A program made the translations under genes and the position numbers. The notes under the pieces were generated by a model. It did not search any database. It saw nothing but the letters and a program-made list of their open reading frames with translations, and was not told where the DNA came from. Source: Pseudomonadota bacterium (GTDB lineage Bacteria; Pseudomonadota; Gammaproteobacteria; Burkholderiales; JAJZQI01). From it: a stretch of DNA of 64,000 bases. This document shows, piece after piece, positions 40,338 through 52,563 of this stretch. How positions within the stretch are numbered: position 1 is the first letter of the stretch; the number at the start of each line of letters is the position of its first letter. The stretch is taken from contig JAJZQI010000004.1 in the NCBI GenBank assembly GCA_021851875.1, positions 120,536 to 184,535 on the forward strand, read 5' to 3'.

Positions 40338-41567
40338 TCAGCTACGGTATTCGGCGTTGATCTTGACGTAATCGTAGGAGAAATCGCAGGTCCACACGGT
40401 GGTGTCGTGGTGGCCGCGATTGAGTTCGACGGTCACGGCAATCTCGGCCGCCGCCATGATGCGGGCGCCGTCTTCTTCGCGGTAGTTGGCTGCCCGCCCG
40501 CCGTGCTCGGCCACCAGCACATCACCCAGGAAAAGACGAATCCTGCCCACATCCAGGTCGGTCACACCGGCATAGCCGATGGCCGCCAGGATACGGCCCA
40601 GGTTCGGATCAGAAGCGAAAAATGCAGTCTTGATCAATGGGGAATGCGCGATGGCATAAGCCACCTTGCCGGCCTCTTCGACGCTGGCTGCGCCGTTCAC
40701 GTTGATGGTGATGAATTTGGTCGCGCCCTCGCCGTCACGCACGATGGCCTGCGCCAGATACACCATTACCTCTGTCACGGCGCTTTGCAGCTGCACGTAT
40801 TCATGGCTGCCCGGATCGGTGATCTGCGGATGAGCGGCTTTTCCCGTCGCAACCAGCACGCAGGCATCGTTGGTCGAGGTATCGCCATCCACAGTAATGC
40901 GGTTGAACGAACGACGTACAACGTGATGCAGCAGGGTATCCAGCAGCTCCGGCGCCAGATTCGCATCGGTCGCCACATAACCCAGCATGGTCGCCATATT
41001 CGGATGAATCATACCGGACCCCTTGGCCATACCGGTCACCGTCACGGTCACGCCGTCGATCTCGATCTGTTGCGACATCGCCTTGGGCTGGATGTCGGTG
41101 GTCATGATGGCATGTGCCGCGTCGAACCAGTTGTCCTCACGCAAGTCGGCCACGGCGGCCGGCAAGGCGGCGATGATCTTGTCCGCCGGCAGCGGCTCCA
41201 TGATAACGCCGGTGGAGAACGGCATGACCGCCGCAGCCGGGCACCCCAGCTGAGCCGCCAAAGCATCGCAGGTGCTGCGGGCGCGCGCCAGACCGTCATC
41301 GCCGGTGCCGGCATTGGCATTGCCGGTATTCACCAGCAGCGCCTGCACGGGCGTTGCGCCCTGCAGGTGTTGCCGCGCCACGATCACCGGCGCAGCGCAG
41401 AAACGGTTTTGCGTAAATACAGCGGCCACGCTGGCGCCCTCTTCCAGGGTCACGACCAGCACATCCTTGCGGCCGGCCTTTTTGATTCCGGCACTGGCGA
41501 TTCCCAGCTTCACACCGGCTACAGGGTACAGTTGATCGGCTTGCGGCAAGGGCAAATTAACCGGCAT
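40338..41567 (-). CDS. argJ: Bifunctional glutamate N-acetyltransferase / amino-acid acetyltransferase
   Basis: [41 protein letters not shown]. Confidence 0.97.
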   Translation of the reverse strand: MPVNLPLPQADQLYPVAGVKLGIASAGIKKAGRKDVLVVTLEEGASVAAVFTQNRFCAAPVIVARQHLQGATPVQALLVNTGNANAGTGDDGLARARSTCDALAAQLGCPAAAVMPFSTGVIMEPLPADKIIAALPAAVADLREDNWFDAAHAIMTTDIQPKAMSQQIEIDGVTVTVTGMAKGSGMIHPNMATMLGYVATDANLAPELLDTLLHHVVRRSFNRITVDGDTSTNDACVLVATGKAAHPQITDPGSHEYVQLQSAVTEVMVYLAQAIVRDGEGATKFITINVNGAASVEEAGKVAYAIAHSPLIKTAFFASDPNLGRILAAIGYAGVTDLDVGRIRLFLGDVLVAEHGGRAANYREEDGARIMAAAEIAVTVELNRGHHDTTVWTCDFSYDYVKINAEYRS

Positions 41568-41576
41568 GATGATTCC

Positions 41577-44303
41577 TCAGCTCAATTTTCCGTGACACTG
41601 CTTGTATTTCTTCCCCGACCCGCACGGGCAAGGGTCGTTGCGCCCGACTTTGACACCCTGACGCACTTGCGGCGTGGCGGTCTGTTCGCGGGTTTCCTCG
41701 GCCAATTCCTCTTCCACCGGCTCGCTGAAGTCGGCATGCTGGAACTGCACATTCTCCAGTTCCGGCGGCGTTTCCACCGCCTCCACGTCTGCCTCGCTGC
41801 GCACCTGGACCGTCATGGTCACCTGCGTCACTTCATGCTTGATGGTTTCCAGCAGGTAGGAAAACAGTTCAAACGCTTCGCGCTTGTATTCCTGCTTGGG
41901 ATTCTTCTGCGCGTAGCCGCGCAGATGGATACCCTGCCGCAGGTGATCGAGCGCCGCCAGATGGTCGCGCCAGTGGCTGTCCAGGCTTTGCAGCATGATG
42001 GCCCGCTCGAACGAACGAATGACTTCCGCGCCGGCCTGCTGTTCCTTGGCGGCATACTGCGCATTGGCTGCGTCGACGATGCGCTGCAACAGCGCGGCTT
42101 CGTCGAGGGTATTGTCCTGCTCCAGCCATTCGGCCAGCGGCAGCTCCAGCTGCAGATCCCCCGCCAGCAGGCGTGCCAGTCCAGGCACATCCCACTGTTC
42201 TTCCATGCTGCCAGGGGGAATATGCTGTGCAAACATATCGCCGATTACGCCGGCGCGCATATCGCTGATGATTTCGCTGATGTCAGTGGCTTCCAGCAAC
42301 TCATTGCGTTGCTGGTAAATCACCTTGCGCTGATCGTTGGCGACGTCGTCGTATTCGAGCAGCTGCTTGCGGATGTCGAAGTTGCGCGCCTCCACCTTGC
42401 GCTGGGCGTTTTCAATGGCGCGTGTCACCCAGGGATGCTCAATGGCTTCGCCCTCCGGCATTTTCAGCCGCTCCATGATGGCGGCCACGCGATCGGAAGC
42501 AAAAATACGCAGCAGCGGGTCGTCCAGCGACAGGTAGAAATTGCTTGAACCAGGGTCGCCCTGACGGCCGGAACGGCCACGCAGCTGGTTGTCTACCCGG
42601 CGTGACTCATGCCGTTCGGTACCGATGATATGCAAACCGCCGGCAGCCACCACCTGTTGGTGCAAACTCTTCCATTCGGCTTGCAGGGCAGCCACACGCG
42701 TGGTTTTTTCGGCCTCGCTCAGATTTTCGTCGGCATGAATGAGCGCGATCTCTTCCTGCGGATTACCGCCCAGTACGATATCGGTACCGCGACCGGCCAT
42801 ATTGGTGGCGATGGTGACCACGCCGGGACGGCCGGCCTGGGCAATGATGTCCGCTTCACGCGCGTGCTGCTTGGCATTCAACAACTGGTGCGGAATTTTT
42901 TCCCGCTGCAGCAGGCTGGACAGATACTCGTTGCTTTCAATCGAGGTGGTGCCCACCAGCACCGGCTGGCCGCGTTTATGGCAGTCCAGAATATCGTCGA
43001 GAATGGCGCGGTTCTTTTCCGCCGCCGTACGGTATACCTTGTCCATGCGATCCAGCCGCACCATCGGCCGGTGCGTCGGGATGACTACCGTTTCCAGGCC
43101 GTAGATCTGCTGGAATTCATACGCTTCGGTGTCGGCCGTGCCGGTCATGCCGGACAGCTTGCTGTACATGCGGAAGTAGTTCTGGAAGGTAATCGACGCC
43201 AGCGTCTGGCTTTCCCGCTGGATATCCACGCCTTCTTTCGCTTCGACGGCCTGGTGCAGACCGTCGCCCCAGCGGCGGCCCGACATCATGCGGCCGGTGA
43301 ACTCGTCAACGATGACGATTTCGCCGTTTTGCACCACGTAATGCTGATCGCGAAAATACAGAGCGTGGGCGCGCAGTGCCGCGTACACATGGTGCATCAG
43401 GCTGATATTGGCGGCATCGTACAAACTCGCGCCCTCGGCCAGCAGGCCGGCCTGGGTCAGCAAGGTCTCCGCCTTTTCATGCCCCGCTTCGGTCAGCAGT
43501 ACCTGATGTTCCTTCTCGCTGACACTATAATCGCCGTCGCCTTCCTCCTCCGACTTCTGCCGCACGAGATGCGGGATGAGGGTATTCACCCTGCGGTACA
43601 TCTCGACGTTGTCGTCCGCCTGGCCGGAGATAATCAGCGGCGTGCGCGCCTCGTCGATCAGGATCGAGTCCACCTCGTCGACAATGGCGTAATTCAGTCC
43701 GCGCTGCACCCGCTCGCCGGTTTGATAAACCATGTTGTCGCGCAGGTAGTCGAAACCGAATTCGTTGTTGGTGCCGTAGGTAATGTCCGCCGCATAGGCC
43801 GCCTGCTTTTCCGCATGCCCCAGCCGCGACAGGTTGACCCCTACCGTCAATCCCAGGAAATTGTGAATCCGCCCCATCAAGCCGGCGTCGCGCTCGGCCA
43901 GATAGTCGTTCACGGTAATGACATGCACACCCTTGCCGGAGATCGCATTGAGATAGGACGGCAAGGTTGCCACCAGGGTTTTGCCTTCGCCCGTGCGCAT
44001 CTCCGCAATCTTGCCGTAATGCAGCACCATGCCGCCGATCAGTTGCACATCGTAATGCCGCATGCCGGCCACCCGTTTGGCGGCTTCGCGCATGGTGGCA
44101 AAGGCTTCCGGCAGCAGCGCGTCGAGCGACTCGCCGTTCTGGCAGCGCTGACGAAATTCTTCGGTCTTGCCGCGCAAGTCGGCGTCGCCGAGCTTTTCGA
44201 ACTGCGGCTCCAGCGCATTGATGGAGCGGACCGTTTGCATGTATTGCTTGACCAGCCGCTCGTTGCGGCTGCCAAAGACTTTTTTCAGGAGAGAGGCGAG
44301 CAT
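41577..44303 (-). CDS. secA: Preprotein translocase ATPase SecA
   Basis: 908 aa; [36 protein letters not shown]-terminal [22 protein letters not shown] zinc motif. Confidence 0.99.
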   Translation of the reverse strand: MLASLLKKVFGSRNERLVKQYMQTVRSINALEPQFEKLGDADLRGKTEEFRQRCQNGESLDALLPEAFATMREAAKRVAGMRHYDVQLIGGMVLHYGKIAEMRTGEGKTLVATLPSYLNAISGKGVHVITVNDYLAERDAGLMGRIHNFLGLTVGVNLSRLGHAEKQAAYAADITYGTNNEFGFDYLRDNMVYQTGERVQRGLNYAIVDEVDSILIDEARTPLIISGQADDNVEMYRRVNTLIPHLVRQKSEEEGDGDYSVSEKEHQVLLTEAGHEKAETLLTQAGLLAEGASLYDAANISLMHHVYAALRAHALYFRDQHYVVQNGEIVIVDEFTGRMMSGRRWGDGLHQAVEAKEGVDIQRESQTLASITFQNYFRMYSKLSGMTGTADTEAYEFQQIYGLETVVIPTHRPMVRLDRMDKVYRTAAEKNRAILDDILDCHKRGQPVLVGTTSIESNEYLSSLLQREKIPHQLLNAKQHAREADIIAQAGRPGVVTIATNMAGRGTDIVLGGNPQEEIALIHADENLSEAEKTTRVAALQAEWKSLHQQVVAAGGLHIIGTERHESRRVDNQLRGRSGRQGDPGSSNFYLSLDDPLLRIFASDRVAAIMERLKMPEGEAIEHPWVTRAIENAQRKVEARNFDIRKQLLEYDDVANDQRKVIYQQRNELLEATDISEIISDMRAGVIGDMFAQHIPPGSMEEQWDVPGLARLLAGDLQLELPLAEWLEQDNTLDEAALLQRIVDAANAQYAAKEQQAGAEVIRSFERAIMLQSLDSHWRDHLAALDHLRQGIHLRGYAQKNPKQEYKREAFELFSYLLETIKHEVTQVTMTVQVRSEADVEAVETPPELENVQFQHADFSEPVEEELAEETREQTATPQVRQGVKVGRNDPCPCGSGKKYKQCHGKLS

Positions 44304-44357
44304 GAAGGGATTATTGACCGTATTTTCGAATAATTATTGCAGTATGCAGGTAAGACA

Positions 44358-45260
44358 TTACATCGCTTTTGCAAGGAATTGGGCGGGATTTTCCGCCACT
44401 CCCCGGAAGCGCACCTCGAAATGCACGTGCGGCCCGGTCGAGCGCCCGGTATCCCCCGACAAAGCAATGATCTGTCCCTTGAGCACCACGTCGCCCGGCT
44501 GCACCAACAGCTTCGAATTATGCGCGTAGCGGGTGGTAATGCCGTTGCCGTGATCGATGTCTATCATATTGCCGTATTCGGGATGAAAGTGTGCCGCAAT
44601 CACTACACCGCTCCCTGCCGCATGCACTTCCGTGCCCACCGGCGCGGCAAAATCGACACCTTCATGCATGGCGCGGTGCCCGGTAAAGGGGTCGACCCGC
44701 CAGCCGAAATTGGAAGTGTACCAGCGCACATCGACCGGATAATCATTCGGCACCCGACTGACGTCGCCCGCCCGCGCGGCCATCACGCTGGCCAGCAAAT
44801 CCATGCCTTCCGTTTTGTGGGACAGTGAAACATCCAGCTGGTTCACCAGCGCATTCAATTCCGCCGCGCTAAAAGGGCGGCCATCCACTTCGACGCCGCC
44901 CTGCGGCGGCGGGCTGCTCATCTGGAAATCCTGCGGATTGAGTCCAGCGTTTTTGGCCAGGCGTTCGCTCAACGCCTCCAGACGGATCAGCTTGGCCTGC
45001 ATCAGTCCCACACGCTCAGCCATCATGTTCAGACTGGCCTGACTGCCGGCGGCGGCCTGGATGCTGTGCGGCATGACCGGCGCCACCCAGTCGCGCACGG
45101 CGGGATAGCGGGCCATCACTGAAATGGCGCCCCAGGTGAGCAGCATACCGAGCAGCATGATGCTCACCAGTACTCCCGCCACAACGCCGGCAATGCCCAG
45201 TTTGCCCAGCGCCAGCGAGCGGGTTGTGCTCAACCGCTCGGGAATAATGATAATATTCAT
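44358..45260 (-). CDS. M23 family metallopeptidase (LytM domain)
   Basis: HRAMHEGVDFAAPVGTEVHAAGSGVV...YGNMIDIDHGNGITTRYAHNSKLLV...GRSTGPHVHFEVR. Confidence 0.93.
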   Translation of the reverse strand: MNIIIIPERLSTTRSLALGKLGIAGVVAGVLVSIMLLGMLLTWGAISVMARYPAVRDWVAPVMPHSIQAAAGSQASLNMMAERVGLMQAKLIRLEALSERLAKNAGLNPQDFQMSSPPPQGGVEVDGRPFSAAELNALVNQLDVSLSHKTEGMDLLASVMAARAGDVSRVPNDYPVDVRWYTSNFGWRVDPFTGHRAMHEGVDFAAPVGTEVHAAGSGVVIAAHFHPEYGNMIDIDHGNGITTRYAHNSKLLVQPGDVVLKGQIIALSGDTGRSTGPHVHFEVRFRGVAENPAQFLAKAM

Positions 45261-45296
45261 GCCATCCTTCCTGCTTATTCAGGTCATCACCACGCC

Positions 45297-45734
45297 ATGC
45301 CTGTCACACCCGGTTTCACCCGTTATCTGGAAGCGCCAGAACTGGAAAAGCTGGCACAACAGGTGGCCGCGCTCCGTAAAATGGAGCGTGTGCTGCAAGG
45401 CCTGATACCGGCCTCACTGGCGCCGTACACGGCGGTCCAGTCACTCAAAGCGGGGAAACTTCACCTCGCGTGCAGCAGCCCAGCCCATGCAGCCAAGCTC
45501 AGACAACTCAGCACGCGGATTAAAGACGGATTTACAGCGCGGGGTTTTGAGGTTACTGCAATTCAGGTGGAAACGCAAGCAAGCGGCTTGCCAGCGGCAA
45601 CGGAACGGCAGGCCGAAGCAACCAGGCCCATGCCTGCCGCGGCCGAACAGGCGTTTAACCGATTGGCCGCAGACATGCCCGAATCGGAATTGCGGCAAAG
45701 CATTCTCAGACTGACCCGCCCGCGAAACGGCTAG
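45297..45734 (+). CDS. DUF721/DciA-like protein
   Basis: MERVLQGLIPASLAPYTAVQSLKAGKLHLACSSPAHAAKLRQLSTRI; position opposite the M23/secA block. Confidence 0.7.
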   Translation: MPVTPGFTRYLEAPELEKLAQQVAALRKMERVLQGLIPASLAPYTAVQSLKAGKLHLACSSPAHAAKLRQLSTRIKDGFTARGFEVTAIQVETQASGLPAATERQAEATRPMPAAAEQAFNRLAADMPESELRQSILRLTRPRNG

Positions 45735-45913
45735 CGCAGGACAATTCGTTCAAGAATAAAAAAGGCGGCGAACAGGGCGCCAAGAATAACGGCAAAGCGC
45801 AATGTCTGTTGCGCGTAACGCAGATAATGGCGTTTGCCGGTAATGAGCCAGGCCAGCAAACTGCCGCCGATACCCGCCAACACGACAAATATCAGCAGAC
45901 GCGCCAGAATCAT
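45731..45913 (-). CDS. Small (60 aa) membrane protein
   Basis: [60 protein letters not shown]: two predicted TM helices; abuts lpxC stop. Confidence 0.65.
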   Translation of the reverse strand: MILARLLIFVVLAGIGGSLLAWLITGKRHYLRYAQQTLRFAVILGALFAAFFILERIVLR

Positions 45914-46827
45914 CAGGCGGCCAGGGTATGCAGCCGCGCAAAGGCAGCCGGCGCCGTTTCCACTTCATCGTAAGTGGCGAATTCCCACGCCGAAGCATCG
46001 GCCAGCAGACAGCGGCACAGACGGTTGTTCAATGCATGACCGGATTTGTGGGCGCTGAAGGCTCCCACCAGCGGATGCCCCAGGATGTACAGGTCGCCGA
46101 TGGCATCGAGCACCTTGTGCTTGACGAACTCGTCTTCATAGCGCAATCCGTCCGTGTTCAGGATGCGGAATTCATCCATCACAATGGCGTTGTCCAGTCC
46201 GCCACCGAGCGCCAGGCCCTGGCTGCGCAGGTATTCGACGTCCTGCATGAAGCCGAAGGTGCGCGCGCGGCTGATTTCACGGATATAGGACGTTTCCGCG
46301 AAATCCATGCTGACGTGCTGGTTGGTGTCCTGCAACACCGGATGTTTGAAGGCAATGGTGAAATCCAGGCGGAAACCGTCGTAGGGATCGAGCTTGACCC
46401 ACTTGTCGCCGTCGACGATCTGGACGCTTTTCTTGATGCGGATAAAACGCTTGAGCGCATTCTGTTCGACAATGCCGGCCGATTGCAGGAGGAAGACAAA
46501 AGGCGAGGCGGAGCCGTCCATGATGGGCACTTCGGGGCCGCTCAGATCGATATATACGTTATCGATGCCCAGGCCGGCAAAAGCCGACATCAGGTGCTCG
46601 ATCGTGGCCACCCGCACACCGTCGCGCTCCAGCGTGGAGGAAAGACGCGTGTCGCCAACGGCATGCGGTTCGGCTTTGATATCGATCGGCTCGGACAGAT
46701 CGGTACGACGGAACACAATGCCGGTATCCGGCGCGGCCGGGCGCAGCGTCATAAACACCTTGCAGCCGGTGTGCAAACCCACGCCGGTCGCCTGCACGCT
46801 GTTTTTCAGTGTTCTTTGTCGAATCAC
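45913..46827 (-). CDS. lpxC: UDP-3-O-acyl-N-acetylglucosamine deacetylase
   Basis: [69 protein letters not shown]. Confidence 0.98.
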   Translation of the reverse strand: MIRQRTLKNSVQATGVGLHTGCKVFMTLRPAAPDTGIVFRRTDLSEPIDIKAEPHAVGDTRLSSTLERDGVRVATIEHLMSAFAGLGIDNVYIDLSGPEVPIMDGSASPFVFLLQSAGIVEQNALKRFIRIKKSVQIVDGDKWVKLDPYDGFRLDFTIAFKHPVLQDTNQHVSMDFAETSYIREISRARTFGFMQDVEYLRSQGLALGGGLDNAIVMDEFRILNTDGLRYEDEFVKHKVLDAIGDLYILGHPLVGAFSAHKSGHALNNRLCRCLLADASAWEFATYDEVETAPAAFARLHTLAA

Positions 46828-47010
46828 GATCCTGTTACCCTAACATTCCCACAACAAACATACCTTGTTGCACTCAAATCCATAAGCCATTGAAGCATTT
46901 GGATTCATTCTAACACACTCAAGCCTTTTCGCCGCGTCGTCACAGCGGGCACGACTCCCTGGCCGGCCCGCAGGCAAGCCACATAGCGAACTCCGCCTGG
47001 CAAGCAGTGT

Positions 47011-48171
47011 TTAGTCGGCTTGCTTGCGCAGGAACGCCGGGATATCCAGCAGCTCCATGCCCGACTGCTTCATCGCTTCCACCGTTACGTCGCGACGACG
47101 ACGGATCACCATCGGGCCTTCGGCCGAACTGTAGTCAACAGCGTCCTGCACCACCGGCGCATTGTCGGTACCGGTGCGGGCAATCACAGTCAACGGCTTG
47201 GCTTGCTGACGGTTGACCGGGGCGCCCAGACCGGTGGCGACCATGGTCACGCGCAGGTCTTCGCCCATGTTTTCGTCGATTACGGTACCGACGATCACGG
47301 TGGCGTCTTCCGCCGCATAGGCTTTGACGGTGTTCATCACGTCATGCACTTCCTTCATCTTCAGGCTCATGCTGGCGGTGATGTTGACCAGGATGCCGCG
47401 CGCGCCGGACAGATCCACATCTTCCAGCAATGGGCTGGCAACGGCTTGCTCGGCGGCGATAACAGCGCGATCGAAACCGTGTGCCTGGGCGGAGCCCATC
47501 ATGGCCATGCCGGTTTCGGACATCACGGTACGCACGTCGGCAAAGTCGACGTTCACCAGACCCGGGCAGTTGATCACTTCGGCAATACCGGCAACGGCGC
47601 CGTGCAGCACATTGTTGGCCGCCTTGAAGGCATCCAGCATGGACACGTCTTCGCCCAGCACCTGCATCAGCTTGTCGTTGGGGATCACGATGAGCGAATC
47701 AACGTGCTGCGACAGGGCTTCCAGGCCTTCCTGCGCCACTTTCATGCGCTTGCCTTCGAAACTGAACGGCTTGGTCACCACGGCAACGGTGAGAATGCCC
47801 AGTTCCTTGGCCACTTCCGCCACGATCGGCGCAGCGCCGGTACCGGTACCGCCGCCCATGCCGGCGGTAATGAACACCATATCGGCACCGCGCAACGTGT
47901 CGGCGATGGCCTCGCGGTCTTCAATCGCGGCTTCGCGCCCCATCTCCGGCTTGGCGCCGGCGCCCAGACCCTTGGTCACATCCTTGCCGATCTGCATGGC
48001 AGTGCCGGCCAGGCTGCGATTGAGCGCCTGCGCATCGGTGTTGGCGGCGATGAATTCCACGCCGTTCACACCGTGCTGAATCATATGATCGACTGCGTTG
48101 CCGCCGCAGCCCCCCACGCCGACCACCTTGATCAGCGCGCCTTCCTGTGGTGCTTCCAATACTTCAAACAT
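47011..48171 (-). CDS. ftsZ: Cell division protein FtsZ
   Basis: [18 protein letters not shown] tubulin signature; C-terminal [13 protein letters not shown]. Confidence 0.99.
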   Translation of the reverse strand: MFEVLEAPQEGALIKVVGVGGCGGNAVDHMIQHGVNGVEFIAANTDAQALNRSLAGTAMQIGKDVTKGLGAGAKPEMGREAAIEDREAIADTLRGADMVFITAGMGGGTGTGAAPIVAEVAKELGILTVAVVTKPFSFEGKRMKVAQEGLEALSQHVDSLIVIPNDKLMQVLGEDVSMLDAFKAANNVLHGAVAGIAEVINCPGLVNVDFADVRTVMSETGMAMMGSAQAHGFDRAVIAAEQAVASPLLEDVDLSGARGILVNITASMSLKMKEVHDVMNTVKAYAAEDATVIVGTVIDENMGEDLRVTMVATGLGAPVNRQQAKPLTVIARTGTDNAPVVQDAVDYSSAEGPMVIRRRRDVTVEAMKQSGMELLDIPAFLRKQAD

Positions 48172-48211
48172 TGCTTCTTCCTCCCTTTGTTACAACAAAA
48201 CATGGTAGTCG

Positions 48212-48262
48212 GTATTAGAGAGTGGGAAGCGGGAACTCCCACTGCCAACTCCCCACTTCCTA
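48212..48262. repeat. Palindromic intergenic element between ftsA and ftsZ
   Basis: ATTAG (48212-48216) ... CTAAT (48258-48262) ends; internal AGTGGGA (48219-48225) / TCCCACT (48235-48241). Confidence 0.6.
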
Positions 48263-48263
48263 A

Positions 48264-49502
48264 TTAAAAATTCCCCTGAAACCAGCTCTTCATCTTGTCC
48301 AGCACACCCTGGAACGAGGTCACCTGCATACGCGATTGCTGGTGCCGCTGGTACTGCTCCAGACCGATTTCCAGCAAGCCGATCACGGTCGAATAGCGCG
48401 GGTTGCGCACCACTTCCGACAGGCCGCCGATGTATTGCGGCATGCCCAGACGAACCGGCATGTGGAACATTTCCTCGCCCAGTTCGACCATGCCTTCCAT
48501 GGCTGCGCTGCCGCCGGTGACCACGATGCCGGACGACAGCAGGTCCTCGAAACCGCTGCGCCGCAGCTCGGCCTGCGCCAGCGAATACAGCTCTTCCACC
48601 CGCGGCTCGATCACTTCCGCCAGCGTCTGGCGCGACAACTGCCGCGCGCCGCGCTCGCCCACACCGGGCACTTCCAGCATTTCCTGCGCGTTGGCCAGTT
48701 GCCGCAAGGCGCAGCCGTACACCCGCTTGATATCCTCGGCATCCTTGGTCGGCGTGCGCAGCGCCATGGCGATGTCGTTGGTGATCTGGTCACCGGCGAT
48801 GGGAATGACTGCCGTATGACGAATCGCCCCCTGAGTAAACACGGCCAGATCGGTGGTACCGCCGCCGATATCGACAATGCACACGCCCAGATCTTTTTCG
48901 TCTTCCGACAGCACGGCCATGGCGGACGCCAGCGGTTGCAGCACCAGCTCGCGCACCTCCAGACCGCAACGGCGCACGCACTTGGTGATGTTTTGCGCGG
49001 CGGATACGGCCCCGGTGACGATGTGCACCTTCACCTCCAGCCGCACGCCGCTCATTCCCAGCGGCTCACGCACGTCTTCCTGGCCGTCGACCATGAATTC
49101 CTGCGGCAGAATATGCAGCACCTCCTGGTCGGTCGGAATATTGACCGCCCGTGCGGTTTCCACCACCCGGTCCACGTCGGCCTGGGTGACTTCCTTGTCC
49201 TTGATCGCCACCATGCCGGTCGAATTGATGCCCTTGATGTGGCTTCCGGCGATGCCGACATACACATCGCGGATCTTGCAGTCGGCCATCAGCTCGGCCT
49301 CTTCCAGTGCGCGCTGGATGGCGTTGACGGTCGATTCGATATTCACCACCACGCCCTTTTTCAGGCCACGCGAGGGATGGCTGCCCAGGCCGATGATTTC
49401 CATCCGGCCCTCGGGCAGCACTTCGGCTACCACGGCAACGATCTTGCTGGTACCGATATCCAGCCCGACTATCAGATTTTTCTGGTCTTTCGCTTTGGTC
49501 AT
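48264..49502 (-). CDS. ftsA: Cell division protein FtsA
   Basis: LIVGLDIGTSKIVAVVAEV; VCIVDIGGGTTDLAVFTQGAIRHTAVIPIAGDQITND. Confidence 0.98.
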   Translation of the reverse strand: MTKAKDQKNLIVGLDIGTSKIVAVVAEVLPEGRMEIIGLGSHPSRGLKKGVVVNIESTVNAIQRALEEAELMADCKIRDVYVGIAGSHIKGINSTGMVAIKDKEVTQADVDRVVETARAVNIPTDQEVLHILPQEFMVDGQEDVREPLGMSGVRLEVKVHIVTGAVSAAQNITKCVRRCGLEVRELVLQPLASAMAVLSEDEKDLGVCIVDIGGGTTDLAVFTQGAIRHTAVIPIAGDQITNDIAMALRTPTKDAEDIKRVYGCALRQLANAQEMLEVPGVGERGARQLSRQTLAEVIEPRVEELYSLAQAELRRSGFEDLLSSGIVVTGGSAAMEGMVELGEEMFHMPVRLGMPQYIGGLSEVVRNPRYSTVIGLLEIGLEQYQRHQQSRMQVTSFQGVLDKMKSWFQGNF

Positions 49503-49515
49503 ATCCTTCACATCC

Positions 49516-50244
49516 TCACGCTGCTTGCCGCAGCTCTGCAGGCTTTGTCATACCGGGCACGCGTACGGCAAACCCGTTGGGGTAACGCAAATCCACCGCC
49601 TGAATCCGGTTCCCCAGCGGTTCAAGCGACTGTTTATACACACTGGCAAACCGTGCCAGTCTTTCTTCCACGTGCTCGCGGCCGATTTCCACGATCAAGC
49701 CGTTATTCAATTTCAACTGCCATGCCAGACGCGGCGTCAGAATAACTTGCTGCGGCTTCAGGCCGGTCGGCTGCAGTTCCTGCATGAACTGCGCATAACG
49801 ACGGGCAATCTCCTTCTCGCTGTCGTTCGGTCCGGCGAACACCGGCAGATTGGCGTCCGAGGCGGCCTCGAACAGTTCGCCCTTGGTGTTGACCAGCGCC
49901 ACGTTGCCCCAGCGCGCCAGCGCCACATGCTCTTCCAATGTCACTTCCAGGCGATCCGGCCAGCGGCGGCGCACATTGACGCTGCGCGCCCACGGCAGTT
50001 TCTCGAACGCCTGGCGGGCCTGATTCAGATCCAGCGTAAAAAAATTGCCCTTCAACTCGTTGCGCACGATGTATTCCACCTGCTGCCGCGTCACGTGATT
50101 CAGATCGCCCGTCACGTCGATCTGCCGGAACGGAAAAATCGGCATGTGCACCGCCACAAACAGCACCGTGTACAACAGAGCCAACGTAGCCAGCGCATAC
50201 AGCAGATTGGCTACCCAGATCACCAGTTGCGGACGGTCCCACAT
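49516..50244 (-). CDS. ftsQ: Cell division protein FtsQ
   Basis: Single TM then POTRA: FRQIDVTGDLNHVTRQQVEYIVRNELKGNFFTLDL; between ddlB and ftsA. Confidence 0.96.
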   Translation of the reverse strand: MWDRPQLVIWVANLLYALATLALLYTVLFVAVHMPIFPFRQIDVTGDLNHVTRQQVEYIVRNELKGNFFTLDLNQARQAFEKLPWARSVNVRRRWPDRLEVTLEEHVALARWGNVALVNTKGELFEAASDANLPVFAGPNDSEKEIARRYAQFMQELQPTGLKPQQVILTPRLAWQLKLNNGLIVEIGREHVEERLARFASVYKQSLEPLGNRIQAVDLRYPNGFAVRVPGMTKPAELRQAA

Positions 50245-50246
50245 GT

Positions 50247-51158
50247 CTATTCCGCCTCTGTCCCGCGCAAAATACGCAACACCAGCTCGTCAAACGGCAA
50301 ACCGGCCTGACGCGCCGCCATCGGCACCAGACTGTGGTCGGTCATGCCCGGCGAGGTGTTGATTTCGAGGAAATACGGCTTGCCCGCCGCATCCAGCATC
50401 ACATCGGCCCGCGCCCAGCCGCGACAGCCCACCACGTCGTAGGCGAGCAGGGCCAGTTGCTGGATGTGCTTTTCCTGCGCTTCCGGCAGACCGCACGGAC
50501 ACAGATAGCGCGTGTCGTCACGCTTATATTTGGCCTCGTAGTCGTAAAATACGTTGGCGCTTTCCAGCTTGATCAGCGGCAGCGCCTGGCCGGCCAGGAT
50601 GGCCACGGTGTACTCCCCGCCGGCAATGAACTGTTCCGCCAGCACCAAGGAATCGAACGCGGCCGCCTTGCGGTAAGCCTCGGCCAGCTGCGCCGCCGAT
50701 TCCACCCGGCTCATGCCGATGCTGGAACCTTCGCGCGCCGGTTTGACGAAAATGGGCAGCCCCAGCTGCGCCGCCACGTCGTCCCAATTGCTGTCGGCCT
50801 GCAGGATGGCGTAACGGGGCGTCGGCACACCCGCCGCCTGCCACACCAGCTTGGTGCGCCACTTGTCCATGGCCAGGGCCGAAGCCATGACGCCGCTGCC
50901 GGTATAGGGAATGCCCATCCATTCCAGCACCCCCTGCATGGTGCCGTCCTCGCCGAAGCGGCCGTGCAGGGCGATGAAGACGCGGTCGAATTTCTCCGCC
51001 CGCAGCTCTTCCAGACTGCGCTCGGCCGGATCAAACGGGTGGGCGTCCACACCGCGCGAACGCAGGGCATTCAGCACCGCGGTACCGCTCAACAGCGACA
51101 CCTCGCGCTCGGCCGAACGGCCGCCGAACAGCACCCCGACTTTTCCCAGCTGTTTCAT
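50247..51158 (-). CDS. ddlB: D-alanine--D-alanine ligase
   Basis: [74 protein letters not shown]. Confidence 0.97.
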   Translation of the reverse strand: MKQLGKVGVLFGGRSAEREVSLLSGTAVLNALRSRGVDAHPFDPAERSLEELRAEKFDRVFIALHGRFGEDGTMQGVLEWMGIPYTGSGVMASALAMDKWRTKLVWQAAGVPTPRYAILQADSNWDDVAAQLGLPIFVKPAREGSSIGMSRVESAAQLAEAYRKAAAFDSLVLAEQFIAGGEYTVAILAGQALPLIKLESANVFYDYEAKYKRDDTRYLCPCGLPEAQEKHIQQLALLAYDVVGCRGWARADVMLDAAGKPYFLEINTSPGMTDHSLVPMAARQAGLPFDELVLRILRGTEAE

Positions 51159-51162
51159 GCTT

Positions 51163-52563
51163 TCACTCCCCCAGGCGCTCAACCAGCTTCGCCGGTATAC
51201 GGCCGATCGAACCGGCCCCCATGGTGATCACCACATCGCCGTCGCGCAGCAGCGGCAGCAGCGTTTCCGGCACGTCGTCCACGCTTTCGGCAAACACCGG
51301 CTCCACCTTGCCCGCCACCCGCACCGCGCGCGTCAATGCCCGGCCATCCGCGGCGACAATGGGCGTCTCGCCCGCGGCGTACACTTCGGTCAACACCAGC
51401 GCGTCGACCGTCGACAACACGCGGACAAAATCCTCGAATACATCGCGCGTGCGGGTGTAGCGATGCGGCTGGAACACCAGCACCAGTCTGTTAGACGGAA
51501 AGGCGCCCCGCACGGCCGCCAGGGTGGCTTGCATTTCCACCGGGTGGTGGCCGTAATCGTCTATCAGACTGATTTTCCCGCCCTGCGGCAGATGCAGTTC
51601 GCCATAGCGCTGGAAGCGCCGGCCGACACCGTGGAATTCGCCCAATGCCTTGACGATGGCCGCATCGCTCGCGCCGGCCTCCATTGCCACGCCGATGGCA
51701 GCAAGCGCGTTCAGCACGTTGTGTTCGCCCGGCAGATTCAAAGTGATCTGCAGATCCGGCAGGGTTTCGCCGTTTTGCCGTTTGACCGTGAAAGCCATCC
51801 GTCCCTGCTTGTGCTGCACATCCACCGCCTGCACCTGGGCGCCTTCACTGAAGCCATAGGTGGTCACCGGCTTGGTCAGCTGCGGCAGAATTTCCCGCAC
51901 ATTCGCATCGTCCACGCACAGCACGGCACGGCCATAAAAGGGCAGGTGCTCGAGAAAATCGACAAAAGCGTGTTTCAGCTTGCCGAAATCATGGCCATAG
52001 GTTTCCATATGATCGGCATCGATATTGGTCACCACTGCCAGAACCGGGTGCAGATACAGGAAGGAAGCATCCGATTCGTCCGCCTCGGCCACCAGAAACT
52101 CGCCCGTACCCAGCCGCGCGTTGGCGCCGGCGCTGGTCAGCTTGCCGCCGATGACAAAGGTCGGGTCCATGCCGGACTCCGCCAGAATGCTGGCCACCAA
52201 GCTGGTGGTGGTGGTTTTGCCATGCGTGCCGGCAATGGCGATACCCTGTTTCAGCCGCATCAACTCAGCCAGCATCATGGCCCGCGGAATCACCGGGATA
52301 TGCTTGTCGCGCGCCGCTCTCACCTCCGGATTGTCCGCCTGCACGGCGGTGGAGATCACCACCACGTCGGCATTGGCAATGTTTTCCGCCGCGTGCCCGA
52401 CCGCCACCTGCGCACCCGCGGCGCGCAGGCGCTGTACGACCGGTCCGTCGGCGATATCGGAGCCGCTCACGGCGAAACCGAGGTTGAGCATCACTTCGGC
52501 GATGCCGCTCATGCCGGCGCCGCCAATGCCCACGAAATGTACTTGTTTTACCTTATGCCGCAT
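51163..52563 (-). CDS. murC: UDP-N-acetylmuramate--L-alanine ligase
   Basis: [41 protein letters not shown]. Confidence 0.98.
   Translation of the reverse strand: MRHKVKQVHFVGIGGAGMSGIAEVMLNLGFAVSGSDIADGPVVQRLRAAGAQVAVGHAAENIANADVVVISTAVQADNPEVRAARDKHIPVIPRAMMLAELMRLKQGIAIAGTHGKTTTTSLVASILAESGMDPTFVIGGKLTSAGANARLGTGEFLVAEADESDASFLYLHPVLAVVTNIDADHMETYGHDFGKLKHAFVDFLEHLPFYGRAVLCVDDANVREILPQLTKPVTTYGFSEGAQVQAVDVQHKQGRMAFTVKRQNGETLPDLQITLNLPGEHNVLNALAAIGVAMEAGASDAAIVKALGEFHGVGRRFQRYGELHLPQGGKISLIDDYGHHPVEMQATLAAVRGAFPSNRLVLVFQPHRYTRTRDVFEDFVRVLSTVDALVLTEVYAAGETPIVAADGRALTRAVRVAGKVEPVFAESVDDVPETLLPLLRDGDVVITMGAGSIGRIPAKLVERLGE

Noticed and set aside
40242-44333. Long + strand ORFs 40242..42548 (768 aa) and 42609..44333 (574 aa)
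   Set aside because: Antisense shadows of argJ and secA; low-complexity His/Arg/Gln-rich translations typical of GC-rich shadow frames.
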